This document shows, piece after piece, positions 20,524 through 32,506 of a stretch of 64,000 bases of DNA. The stretch is from Haliotis asinina (Eukaryota; Mollusca; Gastropoda; Lepetellida; Haliotidae). The stretch covers positions 14,579,001-14,643,000 of the forward strand of contig NC_090291.1 of the NCBI RefSeq assembly GCF_037392515.1. Reading direction: 5' to 3'. The notes under the pieces are model-generated. The model was not told the origin of the DNA. It searched no databases and was given only the letters and a program-made list of their open reading frames with translations. The position numbers were made by a program, and so were the translations under genes. The first letter of the stretch is position 1; every line of letters begins with the position of its first letter.

Positions 20524-22517
20524 TGTAGGGTTCGAGCACATTTCAGTAATTCATACTTTACATGCTTTCCTGTGTTTATTTCACCATGGAAACAAGTCAG
20601 TATGAATGTGGAGGCAAATTTAAAGGTAATGGGAGTAAAGATGGGGCTGTATTGAGTGGAATAGATTGTTCTAGTGTTGTGAATATGAACGTTGCTTCGT
20701 TTTGAGGCCAAACAGTGGTAATAGACCCCTATGGTGAGTTCTACCTTTGATTAATGGTTACCTGCTTCTAAATTTGTTGGAACTGATGAATTTGACAACA
20801 AAGTAAGCCAAAATCAACACTATTATAACAATGTGAGTGTCTGAGGTTATCCCCTGAGGGTCAAATTAAAGTTAAATGATAAGGAAAATCATGAAATATG
20901 TTCATTGCACAGCAGAACATGTCACAAACCCTTGTTTTAAATGTAAACATTGAAGCATATGGTCAGTTCTGTCTGTCTGACCCATTTTGCATGTGAATCA
21001 ACTTAATTTTCTTTCCTTATTTTAAAAAAATTCCCCCTTTTTAACACATATGACTTTCAAAATTATTTTTTGTTTTATCTGCAACTGTCTCATTGCTGTT
21101 TTGGATTTTATGATTTGACATTTAATATAATAGCAACATTATTTTCAGCTTGCAGAATGCCTGTTGATGAATGGGGAGGTGTGTATGCACACATACATCA
21201 GAAACAGAAGCCTTCACATACAATGTGGTATTTCGACAAGCCGGTCTGAAGTCTGTTGTTGACTGCGTCTAATCAAGCACACGCCCTTTTCTTCGATATG
21301 TCTTACCACCTTGTAGCAGTTGCAGTACTTGGATATGTAGGTACATACAGTACATTTAAGTACCCCAGTCCAGTTAAAACACCACAATGTCTGACTGGTA
21401 ACTTCCCCCACTCGGTCGTCGTCATCCATTGGAAGTTTCTGACCATGATCTCTTAATGCCTCACTGTGCAGTATTTCTTTTTGCCAGACATGAATTAAGG
21501 GCTGTACATGAACCCAAGAAGTTGATTAGATGTAAATAATAACAATTGATCCTTGTAGAGTGGGTCTGACCAGAAATTTTATTGACATGAGAGTGTGTGA
21601 TGTCTTTAAATTATCTCCCTTGTTTACCCATATACAATATGTCTTCTTGTCACCCAGTAACCCATAAATTATTGCAGAGAAACACTGGTTTTAGCTGATA
21701 CTGTCAAATACTGTTAACTGTGAATAGAAATATTCAGTTTTGGGCAGGTTAACCAATAAATTTCCAAAATTATGAGGATATTTCCACTTTGTACCCTCTA
21801 AACTGGCTTATACATGAAACTGTCAAGTCTAACAACCTCAAAACAATTCACAGTAAATAATTTTGATTTCCTGGAAGTTTTTAAAAGTCTTAGCTTGATG
21901 AATCAATAGAGTCAAGCATAAGTTCCTATCATGCTGTGGTCAAAAAGTGATTTCATCGGTTTAAGGGGTCATTTGCCTTGATCGACGAACAGGCGGCAGG
22001 GTACTCTGATCAGTGTTCCAGACAGCTAGGCATTATGCATCTCCTCACTTAGTACTTTTTGACAAACTTCATCAACCAGCCTTACATATGTCAAGATTCT
22101 AAAGCTGCTTAATGTGAAATCTCCCCAATATCTGGCCTATAGTCCATGATTTTGGTCGTTCAAAATATATTCTGGTTTGATATGATCTAGGCAGCCCCAG
22201 TCATGTATGGAATCAACCCATGACCCCCTTCTTTTGTGAAATAGGAGTGAAGTCCCATGGTATATACATGATTTGAAAACTTTCTCTATGAAAGCAGAAA
22301 TGCATTTTTGCAAAGCTTTGATGAAGTAGACATGATGTAACTCTTACACCTCTATCAGTGCAGCAAATCTCTTTATTCTTTTGCCATAATAGATATGTTG
22401 GACAGAAAAAAATATTGAGGTTTCATGCAGTTTTATTTTTTTTCTGAGAAGTTTCATGTATGTACAGTACATAAATCACAGATTGGCCTTGTGCAGATGC
22501 AGACCATTTTTTCTACA

Positions 22518-22966
22518 GGTTCCACCACACTATATCAATATCACATGCTGCCCGAGCGAGGACCGTATGGAAACAACTCAAACGGACAGAGGCCTGTGAC
22601 AGCTGTGATTGGATGAAATAGTGTAAGATGTGTATGTGTTTTAAAAGCACATCCACCCTGTTATTAAAACTGACCACAATTTTAAGTATTTAGTGCTGTC
22701 ATTTTTATCACCATGGGTTATGCTTATGTGTGTACCTATATTTTGAAGTAGGTGACATTCGGTGCGGACCTGGGGGTTGATGTGTTCCGCTTCCTGTGCT
22801 TGGCAAATGTGCCGGACAAGTTGGCCACAACTTGTGTTTTATTGTAGTTTAGAGGCCAGACTGTGCCCATGTGTACATGGAATGGCTGTTGATAGCCTGG
22901 ATATTTTTTTAAAAAATATAAGGTTACTATAGAAGTCTATGGGAAAACATTTGGTGTTGTGTAACC
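22518..22966. repeat. 449-bp terminal direct repeat, right copy
   Basis: This is the partner of 20075-20523, with the same length and the same ends. Confidence 0.85.
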
Positions 22967-23193
22967 CCAAGGGTAAGGGACGTAAGTCTAGTTTACTAAT
23001 GGATGCCCATGTGTTTCTTTGTCTGATATTAGAAATGGAGGGAAACTGGCTTACACAATGGAATAGGTGTTATGGATTACAGTCTGATGGATTATTCTTT
23101 ATTCTGATGGACAATGTTTTTGGTGTGTACACTGTTCATGATTTTCATACCGATGACGGGACAGATCACGTATGTATCGTTACATTGTTCTGA
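22967..23193 (+). other. Possible terminal coding exon, unidentified
   Basis: A frame from the edge of the LTR-like element runs to TGA at 23191-23193. It encodes a protein-like sequence (MEGNWLTQWNRCYGL, DGLFFILMDNVFGVYTVHDF). An AATAAA occurs near 23585. There is no recognised domain and no clear partner exon. It may be chance. Confidence 0.2.
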
Positions 23194-23455
23194 TATCACC
23201 ATTACATGTCTACATTGACATATCACCACACCTAGTATACATGATGTGTTGGCGAATAATGAGAGAGTGTGAACTGTAAATAGATGAAGTGATTTTTTTG
23301 TTATGGTGGCAAAACAAATGAATCAATGGACCAGTATAATTTTGCGCTGTCTGTATAACCACATCATAAATATGAATTGTAACTGAATTGTTAGGGGATT
23401 TTGTTTTATTAGATTGTGGTTCATGTATTACAGACATTGTTAACAGTGTGTGTGT

Positions 23456-23511
<56 letters not shown>

Positions 23512-24219
23512 ATTGGTTTCAACAACTATTTTTTATTTGTAACTGAAGAGAAATATCAACAACTACTCTATTGTAGCTGACATAATAAAGTCAATATTTG
23601 ATTTTTTTGTCTTTGTGTCCTTCGTTTAGTACAGCCTGATGTTTGCAAGGTGAATACCCTTTAGGATAGTACGCTGGGGGGGTTGTTTGGTACAATTTCC
23701 AGTGCCAGTATTCTCAACCTTAGGGGAATCTGAAATAGTGGAATTTTCCAACACCAGTGGATGACCCCCTTACAGATGAGTGAGAGGAAATATAGGCCAA
23801 ATTGAGAGGAAATGGCGGCCTTGAAAATACAGGTCAAACTGAGAGGAAATGGTAACCTTAAAACTATTGCAGGTCACAAAAAGAAAGTTCCAGAGTTTGG
23901 AACGGGAAGTTCTTTGTCTGAATATTCCAAATATAAAACCCTGGTTCCCATTCCTTTACACATTTTCACCCAAGTTCACGCCTCGTTGCTGTACTACACA
24001 CAGAAATCGCTGAGGAATATTGTTCTAAGGTGAAAATTGCATTCATATACAAGAAACGATTTATACATCTATCATTGAGATTTGCGGTTAGTTCGGCATA
24101 GCACCAATGCTATTACTATTGGGTAATATATTAAGGGATGGAAAAAGAGAATAAATGTCAAACAACACAACAGAATAGATTCGTCAAGTAGCAATTAAAG
24201 CTGAGTCACTGATTAGAAT
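23194..24219. other. Non-coding spacer with (GT)n microsatellite
   Basis: A GT run of about 60 bases lies at 23447-23510. The rest shows no recognisable gene; a 73-codon frame at 23812 has no supporting evidence. Confidence 0.5.
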
Positions 24220-24327
24220 TAAGGGAGATTTCTAATCACGAGGTACGACATGAGACCAGGGAATGATGTAACTTCTAACGAATCAGAGAGATTGTAGAGG
24301 GTCAAAACCCAAATCCCAGTTACGACA
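24220..24327 (+). repeat. 5' end repeat (LTR) of the Ty3/gypsy element
   Basis: It matches the first about 85 and the last about 20 bases of the 3' LTR, beginning TAAGGGAGATTT and ending CCCAGTTACGACA. It is therefore much shorter than its partner. About two base differences are seen over the shared part. Confidence 0.75.
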
Positions 24328-24348
24328 TGGTGGAGATTGCGGGTTTTG
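24328..24348 (+). promoter_or_regulatory. Primer-binding site for a tRNA
   Basis: TGG follows the LTR end directly, then T GGAGATT GCGGG TTTTG. The reverse complement would be a T-arm 3' strand CCCGC, an acceptor strand AATCTCC, a discriminator A and CCA. That is exactly tRNA 3'-end geometry. I cannot name the tRNA. Confidence 0.6.
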
Positions 24349-24482
24349 TCTTGAACAAAATGTGTTTACAGACGACCGTTAGTACCTTTTCATTCGTTTG
24401 TACTGACGTTTGACGACTGTAGATTTCTTTTCGCCGTTTGAACATGGTACTGTAGTATTTTTTCCACCCCTCTTGACTTGTA

Positions 24483-25747
24483 ATGTCTCAACCAAATGAT
24501 TCTGACTTATCGACGTCATATGACAGTACGATCTTTCATCCCATCACTTCCAATATCTTTACTAATTCGGCCCGCCTAGGTTTAATACAGCCACCGTTAC
24601 GATCTCCCCCCCCCCCCCCCCCCCCCTCCCAGGATCCCCAGAATCTGCCTCCATCTGACGCTTCGGGCTCAGTTACACCTGTTCTTCGGAACTTTCCTCA
24701 TTCTGTTTCTCAGGACTTCCTCTCATCCCTTTCTCAGGAGGATTTAGAATCTTCAAGTTCCTCTACACATTTGGCAGATGTAGACATTCTTGTAAGTTCC
24801 AATTCTGAATTCACGATGGGCGATTCCACATTAATGCCAGAACATTTTACAGGTAAAGATAGTTCTCATGCTGAGGAATGGCTTGATCGTTTTCTCCATT
24901 TTGCAAATTTCAAACAGTGGAATCACTCCCAGAAAATACAGGTTTTCCCACTCTTTTTAAAGGATTCGGCATACTTGTGGTATAAAGACGTGCTACAGAC
25001 ATCACACAATGAATTCATTCTGTTTGACGAAGTCCAACAGTTGTTTAAGGACAAATACGTCCACTCAACCGATCGATGGTCTCTGCTCGAAAAGTTTGGA
25101 TCACGTAAATTATTACCAACTGAAACCATAGATGTGTATTTGGCAGAATTAACAGAGACGGCTAGTCTGTTAGGTAAGACAGAAACAGACATATTGGACG
25201 CGTTAGAGGACTAGATGATAGTACACAGCAACACATGCTAATGAAACAGCCTAAAACTCTCAATGACGCTGTTTCATTTGCGCGGCTTGCTCGATCGATA
25301 TTACCTCAGGTAAAACAGGACCAGAGAGTGAGCACGGCAATCGATACTCTGAGAGAACAGATTGCTGCTCTATCGGTGAAACTGACCCCGTCGCCACGGG
25401 TCAATACTTTTCAGTACCAACAGAACAGGCGCTCCAAATCTGCCAGCCCAACCAACAGGTATTCATCAGGACCGCCCCAGCCACCACACCCTCAGTTTTG
25501 GCAACAGTCATCTCCAGAGCCATTCTACCAACGAAGACAACAGCCCCTTCCCCAAAGAAACAACTTCAGACAGGGACGCAACATGGGCCGGAACCAGCAT
25601 TGCTATCGATGCGGATGTGAGTATGTTTTCTCTCATGTTGATAAGTGTCCGGCGCGAAATGCGAAATGTCATTTTTGTCAGAAAGTGGGACATTTTCATC
25701 AGGTATGCAGGGCTAGGAGTCGATCAAACACTATCCAACGTCAATAG
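24483..25747 (+). pseudogene. gag region with zinc knuckles (Ty3/gypsy)
   Basis: A proline-rich start precedes a capsid-type segment (HAEEWLDRFLHFANFKQWNH, then LWYKDVLQTS and LLEKFGSRKLLPTETIDVYL). The end has a basic Q/R-rich linker and two cysteine clusters (CYRCGCEYVFSHVDKCPA, CHFCQKVGHFHQVC), the nucleic-acid-binding knuckles of the nucleocapsid. Confidence 0.8.
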
Positions 25748-25899
25748 CAATTACAGTCTCGATCACGTAGGCAGTTTCCCCGTTCGGAAAGGCAAAGTTT
25801 TTCAACTTCGAATTTAAAGTCGCCACATCCTTCTGCCCCATCTTTCACTGAACGTCCATCTCCTTTTTTCCAAGTAACATCAAAGGTTGATAACAGGCA

Positions 25900-26500
25900 T
25901 AGGATACATGTCATATTAGGAGACCAACTGATTTCCTCTATAGTGGATTCTGGTGCTGCTATTAGTGTTATAACCTTAGATGCATTCAATGCGTCAGGTT
26001 TAAGAAACAAAATTTCTATTCAACAATCAGATGTTATATCACTTCAAGGAATAAGTTCTACTGTAGTCCCGGTCATAGGAAAAGTTCTACTTCCCATCAC
26101 AATTGGTTGTTTTCAAACAGAACACTGTTTTCAGGTTGTTACAGCGTTAACGTCGCCTATGTTCTTAGATTTAGACTTTTTGACCCAACAAGCTGCAATT
26201 CTGAATTATCAATCTTTCACATTGACACTTCAAAATGGGTTAACAGTTCCGGTTTGGTCACATAATAGTGAGCCCCTTCCTGTTTTGGACCATCCCAAAA
26301 CATCTGAACAGATACCGGTTCGTTCATTGACGGCTGTCACCATTGCCCCTCAATCTGAAATTATTTTTCCAGTTTATGTGAGTGGAATCCCGTCTGATCA
26401 TGTAGGCATATGTGAACCTAACCCTCTCTTAGCAGAAACACATCAGGTCTTAGGAGCTCGTTGCGTTGTTTCCGCAAAACAAAATCTGTGTACCAAATAA
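25900..26500 (+). pseudogene. Retropepsin-type protease region (Ty3/gypsy)
   Basis: The active-site motif VDSGAAISVITLDAF is followed by a flap-like region, then MFLDLDFLTQQAAILNY, the usual hydrophobic dimer motif. It lies between gag and reverse transcriptase as expected. Confidence 0.75.
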
Positions 26501-28044
26501 TCAATACTAATGCTTATGCTGTAGAGATCCCCAAAGGCCATGAAGTAGCTCATTTTACCATTGTCCCGTCAGAGGAAATTGCGCCTATGCAGTCCTCTGC
26601 CTTACACAAGGAGGAACCGCCCCTTTCGCAATCTGAAATTGATGCAAGGTTACGTGATTTGAATATTGATTTTTCGGCATCCCCTCTGTCTCAGGAGCAA
26701 CAGGTTAGGCTTGGTCAACTGTTAGTCAACTATCGGGATTGCTTTGCTATTAATCTCACGGAGATAGGTTTGAATGATTCTGTACAACATAACATTGATA
26801 CAGCAGATGCCCCACCGGTGAGACAACGGTTTTACCGTACTAATCCTGCAATGCGTGCAGAGATAGATCGTCAGGTTCAGGAGTTAGTGGACTTAGGCAT
26901 TTGTGAACCAGACCATACTAGCCCCTGGGCCTCTCCTGTTGTTATGGTACCTAAAAAACAGCCCAAAGGTTCCCCTCCATCTTGGCGACAAGCGGTAGAC
27001 TACAGCGTTGTAAATTCACTCTGTCGGCCAGTAGTGTTTCCAATGCCCAGATTACAAGATGTTCTTGATGTCCTAGGTACATCCCATGCCCAGTTTTACA
27101 CAACTATTGATTTGGCATCAGGGTATTTGCAGATAGCTTTAAATGAGGACAGTAAGCCTAAAAGTGCTTTTGTTACAGCTAGTGGCACCTACCATTTCAA
27201 TCATATGGCCTTTGGTCTGGCCTCTGCACCAGCCACTTTTCAAAGATTGATCAATGACATTTTCCGCAACCTAAATTGGCGTAAAACAATGTGTTATTTG
27301 GATGATATATTGTGCTTTTCCCGAGATTTTGACACCCATTTGAAAGATCTAGAAGAGGTGTTCTTGTGCTTGCGCAAAGCAAATTTAAAAGCGAAGCCAT
27401 CCAAGTGCCAGTTTGCGAAATCATCTGTTGCATATTTAGGCCATATGTTTTCACAAAATGGAGTACAAGTTGATCCAGAGAAAACTAGCGTGATAGCAAA
27501 TTTCAAGACCCCCAAAACACCCAAGGAAGTCAAAGGTTTCCTCGGTATGGTAGGATTTTATCGCCGTTTTATTCAGGGCTTTTCAAAAATAGCTGCTCCT
27601 CTGCACATCCTTTTACAAAAGGACAAATCAGTTGTATGGACCGACGCCCAGGAAAACGCATTTCAAACCCTTAAGTCGGCTTTACTCAAACCGCCAATCC
27701 TAGCGTTTCCGGATTTTGACAAACCATTCATTCTGTATACCGATGCTAGTGATGAGGCTTCATGCTATTTATTAGGTCAGGAAGATGGAAATGGCAAGGA
27801 TGTAGTCATTGCTTACAGTGGTCGTGCTTTATCTAAAGCGGAGAAAAACTATGGAATAACAGAAAAGGAATGTTTGGCAGTCGTGTCGGGAATTAAACAT
27901 TTCCAGATATATCTGACACACGCTCCATTTACGGTTGTGACAGAGCACAGGGCTTTACAATATTCGAACGACAATAAGGACCGCTCAGCTAGGTTGAGAT
28001 TTCACCTTCACCATTCAGTATCGACCCGGCAAGAAGTTAGGTAA
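26461..28044 (+). pseudogene. Reverse transcriptase and RNase H region (Ty3/gypsy)
   Basis: The frame carries SPWASPVVMVPKK, FYTTIDLASGYLQIAL, AFGLASAPATFQRLIN and the catalytic YLDDILCFS box, then FLGMVGFYRRFI. The RNase H start ILYTDASDEA and ITEKECLAVVSGIKHF follow. Order and spacing are typical of Ty3/gypsy pol. Confidence 0.9.
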
Positions 28045-28063
28045 TGCGGATTTTTTATCCCGT

Positions 28064-29478
28064 TTGCCGCATCCAGAATTCCCACCTGACTCAGATGACC
28101 CACTTTCTGATATTCCCTATCTATTTGCCACTGACGTGAATCGTGTATGCAACGCTGCCTCTCAATCGCCGGACAGCGGTAGCGATCATTCAGTTATCAC
28201 TACACATGAGGATTCATCAGACTTGTATGACAAGGACATTAGCAATAATCCTCTTAGTGTAATTCCAGAGTTTCAGGGAGATTATTCAATAGCACAGAGA
28301 CAATATGATGATCCTGAGCTCAAACCATTGATTGACTGCATTAAGTCTCATCTATTTACCAAGGATGACAAGACTACTCGTGCACTGTTGTTACAAAGTC
28401 AGGATTATGTCATGGATGGTGACATACTATATCATTTGTATGCGCCGCCTGGACCCGGCCGTAGAAAAGACAGAATTATTCGTCAGCTAGTGATTCCTAA
28501 ATCTTTGATAAACAGTGTCAAGTCAATAAACGTGATTTTCACAAGAAACCTGCTCCTTTACAATCCCTACCTGCCCCAGGTAAATTATTTGATCGGGTAC
28601 AAGCTGATTTCTTGGGACCATTATCGACTACCAAAGCAGGACACCGGTACATCTTTTTGTTGACTTGTGCATTTTCACGATGGAGTGTAGCCATCCCTCT
28701 TTCAACACTGGAAGCGGCAGAGGTGGCTCAGACATTCTACTCCAAGTATATTTGTGTTTATGGAATCCCAAGAGTGCTATTAACTGATAACGGTACTTCA
28801 TTCACCAGTAAGCTGTTTACTGTAGTGTGTTCAATATTAGGGATCGAAACTTTGAAAACTAGTAGTTACCATCAGCAGACTAATGGAGCTTGTGAGAGAC
28901 TGAACTCATTCATTATGCAAACGCTCCGTTTGTTTATCAATGATAATCAAGACAATTGGGATGATCTCCTCCCTAGTGTTATGTTTGCGTATAACACTAG
29001 CCCAGCAACACAGAGTACTGGATTTTCCCCATGTTTCCTCCTGTTTGGTCAAGAATGTTCAGTACCCATTGATGTTGAATTACAGTCAACTGAACCTCTT
29101 CCACAAACAATTAAACAAAGACTTGATGCCATTTTACATCATGTGGAGGTTACTAGACAATTGGCACGCACCAATTTACAACAAGCACATGAGAAAGCTA
29201 AGTGCTATTATGACAGGAATACTTCAAACCCTATTTTTCAGCTGGGAGACAAGGTGTGGCTCCACGCAACCGCGCGTGTTGTGGGTAAATGTCGAAAGTT
29301 AGGACAGATTTTTCATGGACCTTTCTACATTGCTGATGAATTGCCCCACTTTACGTACAAACTGCGTTGTTGTGATGACCATAGATTACTTAAAGTGCCT
29401 GTCCACACGAACCGCTTGAGAAGATTTGTCAATCCTAAGGAGAGATTAACTAACGTCAATTCCTCGTACGCAACCTGA
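28064..29478 (+). pseudogene. Integrase region (Ty3/gypsy)
   Basis: The zinc-binding part is hard to see. The core has DFLGP-, VLLTDNGTSFTSKLF and the YHQQTNGACERLNSFI box with the catalytic E, then LLPSVMFAYNTSPATQSTGF. A GPY/F-like part follows (FQLGDKVWLHA, GPFYIADELPHFTYKLR). Confidence 0.85.
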
Positions 29479-29589
29479 CATGCCCCTTAATCAGTCTCAG
29501 CTTGATGCGTCTGAGTCGGACACAGACGTGACGAACACCGCGTCACAGCAACAACCAGCAAAACAGACACAAGATTCTACTTTTGATTT

Positions 29590-29790
29590 ACTTTTGATGA
29601 TGATGTCTTCATTGTTAAACGAATCGTGGCTCACAAACTGGTTAATGGAGAGACATATTACAAAATCCACTGGGAAAATTTCTCCGTGCAAGAAGCAACA
29701 TGGGAACCTGAATCCAATATCCCACAAAGCTTAATTCGCGACTACATGATTCATAAATCATTGCGGAAAAAGAAGAAGCGCAAGCATTAG
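29590..29790 (+). pseudogene. Chromodomain remnant after the integrase
   Basis: The segment encodes VFIVKRIVAHKL, then YYKIHWENFSVQEATWEPES and a lysine-rich tail. The aromatic cage layout (Y/F, W, W-E) is that of a chromodomain, as found at the integrase end of chromoviruses, where it guides insertion to marked chromatin. Confidence 0.75.
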
Positions 29791-31004
29791 CATGTGCAAT
29801 ACAGTTTCGCAGCGCCTACAGTTTATTTAACTTATTAATATATTTTGTTCCTTTTTCAGTTTGGCACAGCAATATCAAGTTGGAGAGGGCCCCTCTAATA
29901 TTGATTTTTGCATGTGTTTTATTGCAGGAAAATACCTAGTTGATGTTATAAGCATGGGGCACAGCTCATATCGATACATGCTATAGATCATTCATTATAA
30001 TGTTACATATGTAATTGTCCCAAGGTAACAGGAAATCTCCAGAAATGTTTCCATATACTGATGTATGTATTGTCTTGTCAAATGTCTTGTTGTGCACATT
30101 CAGAGTACTTGGACTACATACAGTCACATGTTGGTTGATGATAAAAAATATATTCATATACACGGATTATGATTAATGACCAAACGTTGTTAAGGTTTGG
30201 GTCACGTCGCATACTACTACTTAATGAATACATTTCCGAGTTACTGACCACAAACGTGTAGGTCAAGTTACATATAGTCCTACTATTTGTCCGCGAACGA
30301 TTATAAATCGCGTAGTCCAGAAGAGACGTCGTACATATTCGCGGACTATTACAAAGCAATTCGCTATGTGCGTGTACAAGAAAAAAAGAAATGAACTACG
30401 CTATACAGAGCTCTGACGATAGTGCGTTGCGCGACGATTCAGTATACTGACAAATCCGATGATATTCAATGCGAACTACGGTGAAATCGATGATGTTCAA
30501 TGAAAAACGGTGCAGTACGTTGGTATGCAGTGAAATAGATTGGAATGCGTTGATATTCAATGAAATACAATGAAATACTATGTCGCTCAATGAAAGACGG
30601 TGATGAACACTGAATTACAGTGACACGACTCGAGAGAAGTCAAGAAAAGTCGGTGTTCAATGATTCTATTATGCTTACATACATATATTCTGTGATGAAG
30701 AAATATTTGCATGAAACAAAATGTTGTTGAATGTTGTTTGTTCGCATGCATCTTGGTGGGACACTACTGTTACTTCTGTGTGACGATTATTAACATTTTA
30801 AATACTGTAACATTTGATTTACTATTCCTCGTAGCAGATACAAGGTGAACGTAGTTTCACTGTGACTATATTTTCCAATCCATGGAATTTACTAATAATA
30901 CTATTGATGACATATATGATTTTCTTTTACAAATCTGTTTATGATTCATGGTTGACTTTCTTTGATTTTTAGCAACAAGAACTCTTCGACGACCAGTTTG
31001 GGTC
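29791..31004. other. Non-coding stretch inside the Ty3/gypsy element
   Basis: It has no domain. Around 30400-30620 an irregular AATGAAATAC/TGATGTTCAATG-type repeat is present. Confidence 0.4.
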
Positions 31005-31940
31005 TTGTTTACTTTCATGGCGCTTGTCAGCATCCAACACCAAGTTGCTTCTGTTCATACAGAACTTCGACTGCCATGGGGAGTCGTATTCGTTCATACG
31101 TTGCATATTGACATTGCCCCAAATAAATGGGTTCATGTATATAAATACCAAATGCCAGATTTGGTGGGTATGGGCAATAGACCCAACTACCAAAATCTAT
31201 GTGGTGAATATTCATTACTGGCTCTTCTCGATTTTCTAGAACGGGAATTCGCTTTCCTTACCTGCCATTTCATCCGTCATATCGATACCACCTTTCCGCT
31301 AAACCACACTTTTATCGGCCATCTGGTTGACAACACTCGCCGTCGGTACCAAAGATGGTCGCCTCAATCCTCTTGCGTTTTCTGCAGAAAGTCTATTCCT
31401 TTCGTAGCAGGCCCAACTTTTAACATTTACCGCTCCCCTGTTGCTATGCAACCATTAATAGGGGCTGCGCTGACCGTTCAGGCCTTATCGTCGGTGCCGG
31501 GAGATATCCCATACATATATTGTCCTGAATGTGGTACTCCGTATCTTAATGGGCGTGTGGTCCTCACCCACATTGTTAGGTCAATACCACCTTTGCGTCT
31601 TCGTTGTTTAACACAACATCAGGTGGCTCCCCGCCCAGCCAGTGCACCGCCTGTAATTTCTTCACCTTCAGAGCCCACTATCCCTCCACTTTCTCCTTCC
31701 AACCTTTCACTCATACAACCACCGCGGTCTCCACGTCACCACGAGGATTCCTCGGACGGTTGGTGGTTATCGAGCGGGTCAGACGAGCCTACCCGTCGCT
31801 CAAATCCACCTGCTCAACCGAATTCATCAGCAGTATCCTCTGAATCCGAATCATATCAAGACTATCCACACGTGTCCAGAGCAGCCTCTGAAATAAGGGA
31901 GATTTCCAATCACGAGGTACGACATGAGACCAGGGAATGA
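31005..31940 (+). CDS. Extra 311-codon reading frame of the Ty3/gypsy element
   Basis: This uninterrupted frame lies after pol and runs a little into the 3' LTR. The N-terminal about 190 residues look globular, with CVFCRK and CPECGTPY as a possible zinc-binding pair. The C-terminal part is rich in serine, proline and acidic residues. No signal peptide or membrane span is seen, so it is not a typical envelope gene. I do not recognise the family. Confidence 0.5.
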   Translation: MFTFMALVSIQHQVASVHTELRLPWGVVFVHTLHIDIAPNKWVHVYKYQMPDLVGMGNRPNYQNLCGEYSLLALLDFLEREFAFLTCHFIRHIDTTFPLNHTFIGHLVDNTRRRYQRWSPQSSCVFCRKSIPFVAGPTFNIYRSPVAMQPLIGAALTVQALSSVPGDIPYIYCPECGTPYLNGRVVLTHIVRSIPPLRLRCLTQHQVAPRPASAPPVISSPSEPTIPPLSPSNLSLIQPPRSPRHHEDSSDGWWLSSGSDEPTRRSNPPAQPNSSAVSSESESYQDYPHVSRAASEIREISNHEVRHETRE

Positions 31941-32385
31941 TGTAACTTCTAACGACTCAGAGAGATTGTAGAGGGTCATGTGACAAGGGTGGAGCAGGCT
32001 CGAACACCTTAAAAAGATACCGTCAGCACTAAAAAGATGCGAGGTGCGGTGCGGGTTGAAGAGACAGTAGAACGCTCACATCCCGAGAGCTTGCCCTACC
32101 CTGTCCAGGCCAAGACCAATTGTTATGAAGAGAGGGATCGAGTAAACCGATGTGAGTATAGAAACTTGTGTTGAGTTATTCATTGTATGCCAGAGTGCCA
32201 GTACATGAATGCTATGTGTTAGTTAGGAATCCCGGTCGTCAGACCACTTATTCCTAGATGTAGCACCCCGGACAGACCAAGCGAGTATGCCACCAGAGCT
32301 GGCAGCACCCCCAATAAGGCAGAACGGTCATCGTAACAGGTAACTGGTAAGAGGGTTTACTAACACCCAAATCCCAGTTACGACA
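31894..32385 (+). repeat. 3' LTR of the Ty3/gypsy element
   Basis: The 492-bp repeat starts TAAGGGAGATTTCC and ends CCCAGTTACGACA. Its outer parts match 24220-24327. Confidence 0.75.
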
Positions 32386-32506
32386 ATATCTTGAACTGTG
32401 AGTATTTCTCCTTTTTTATTCTATGTTAAATTTTGATTTAAATACAACATGTTTACTGACTGATTCCTTAACATGATGTGTGTGTACAAAATATTTTATT
32501 TTTCAG

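Larger units (their letters stand above)
20075..22966. mobile_element. 2.9-kb LTR-like element without evident genes
   Basis: Two 449-bp direct repeats flank 1994 bp of A/T-rich, apparently non-coding DNA (20524-22517). The bases CCCAAG stand just before and just after the whole unit (20070-20075 and 22966-22971, overlapping its ends by a base), consistent with a 4-6 bp target duplication. The inner junctions AACCTGTAG and CTACAGGTT are reverse complements. No reverse transcriptase, gag or primer-binding site is seen. It may be a non-autonomous LTR element (TRIM/LARD type). The close identity of the repeats suggests recent insertion. Confidence 0.6.
24220..32385 (+). mobile_element. Ty3/gypsy LTR retrotransposon (chromovirus type), broken fossil
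   Basis: The parts in order are the 5' end repeat, primer-binding site, gag with zinc knuckles, aspartic protease, reverse transcriptase, RNase H, integrase, chromodomain, an extra 311-codon frame, and the 3' LTR. The gag-pol region is broken by about half a dozen interruptions. The extra frame looks whole. The end repeats are about 2% diverged where they align, so the insertion is fairly young on that measure. I could not identify a target duplication. The start of the LTR is uncertain by several bases. Confidence 0.9.

Noticed and set aside
20075-22966. Reading the 449-bp pair as the terminal repeats of the Polinton
   Set aside because: They are direct, not inverted, and have their own flanking duplication to the right of the Polinton remains.
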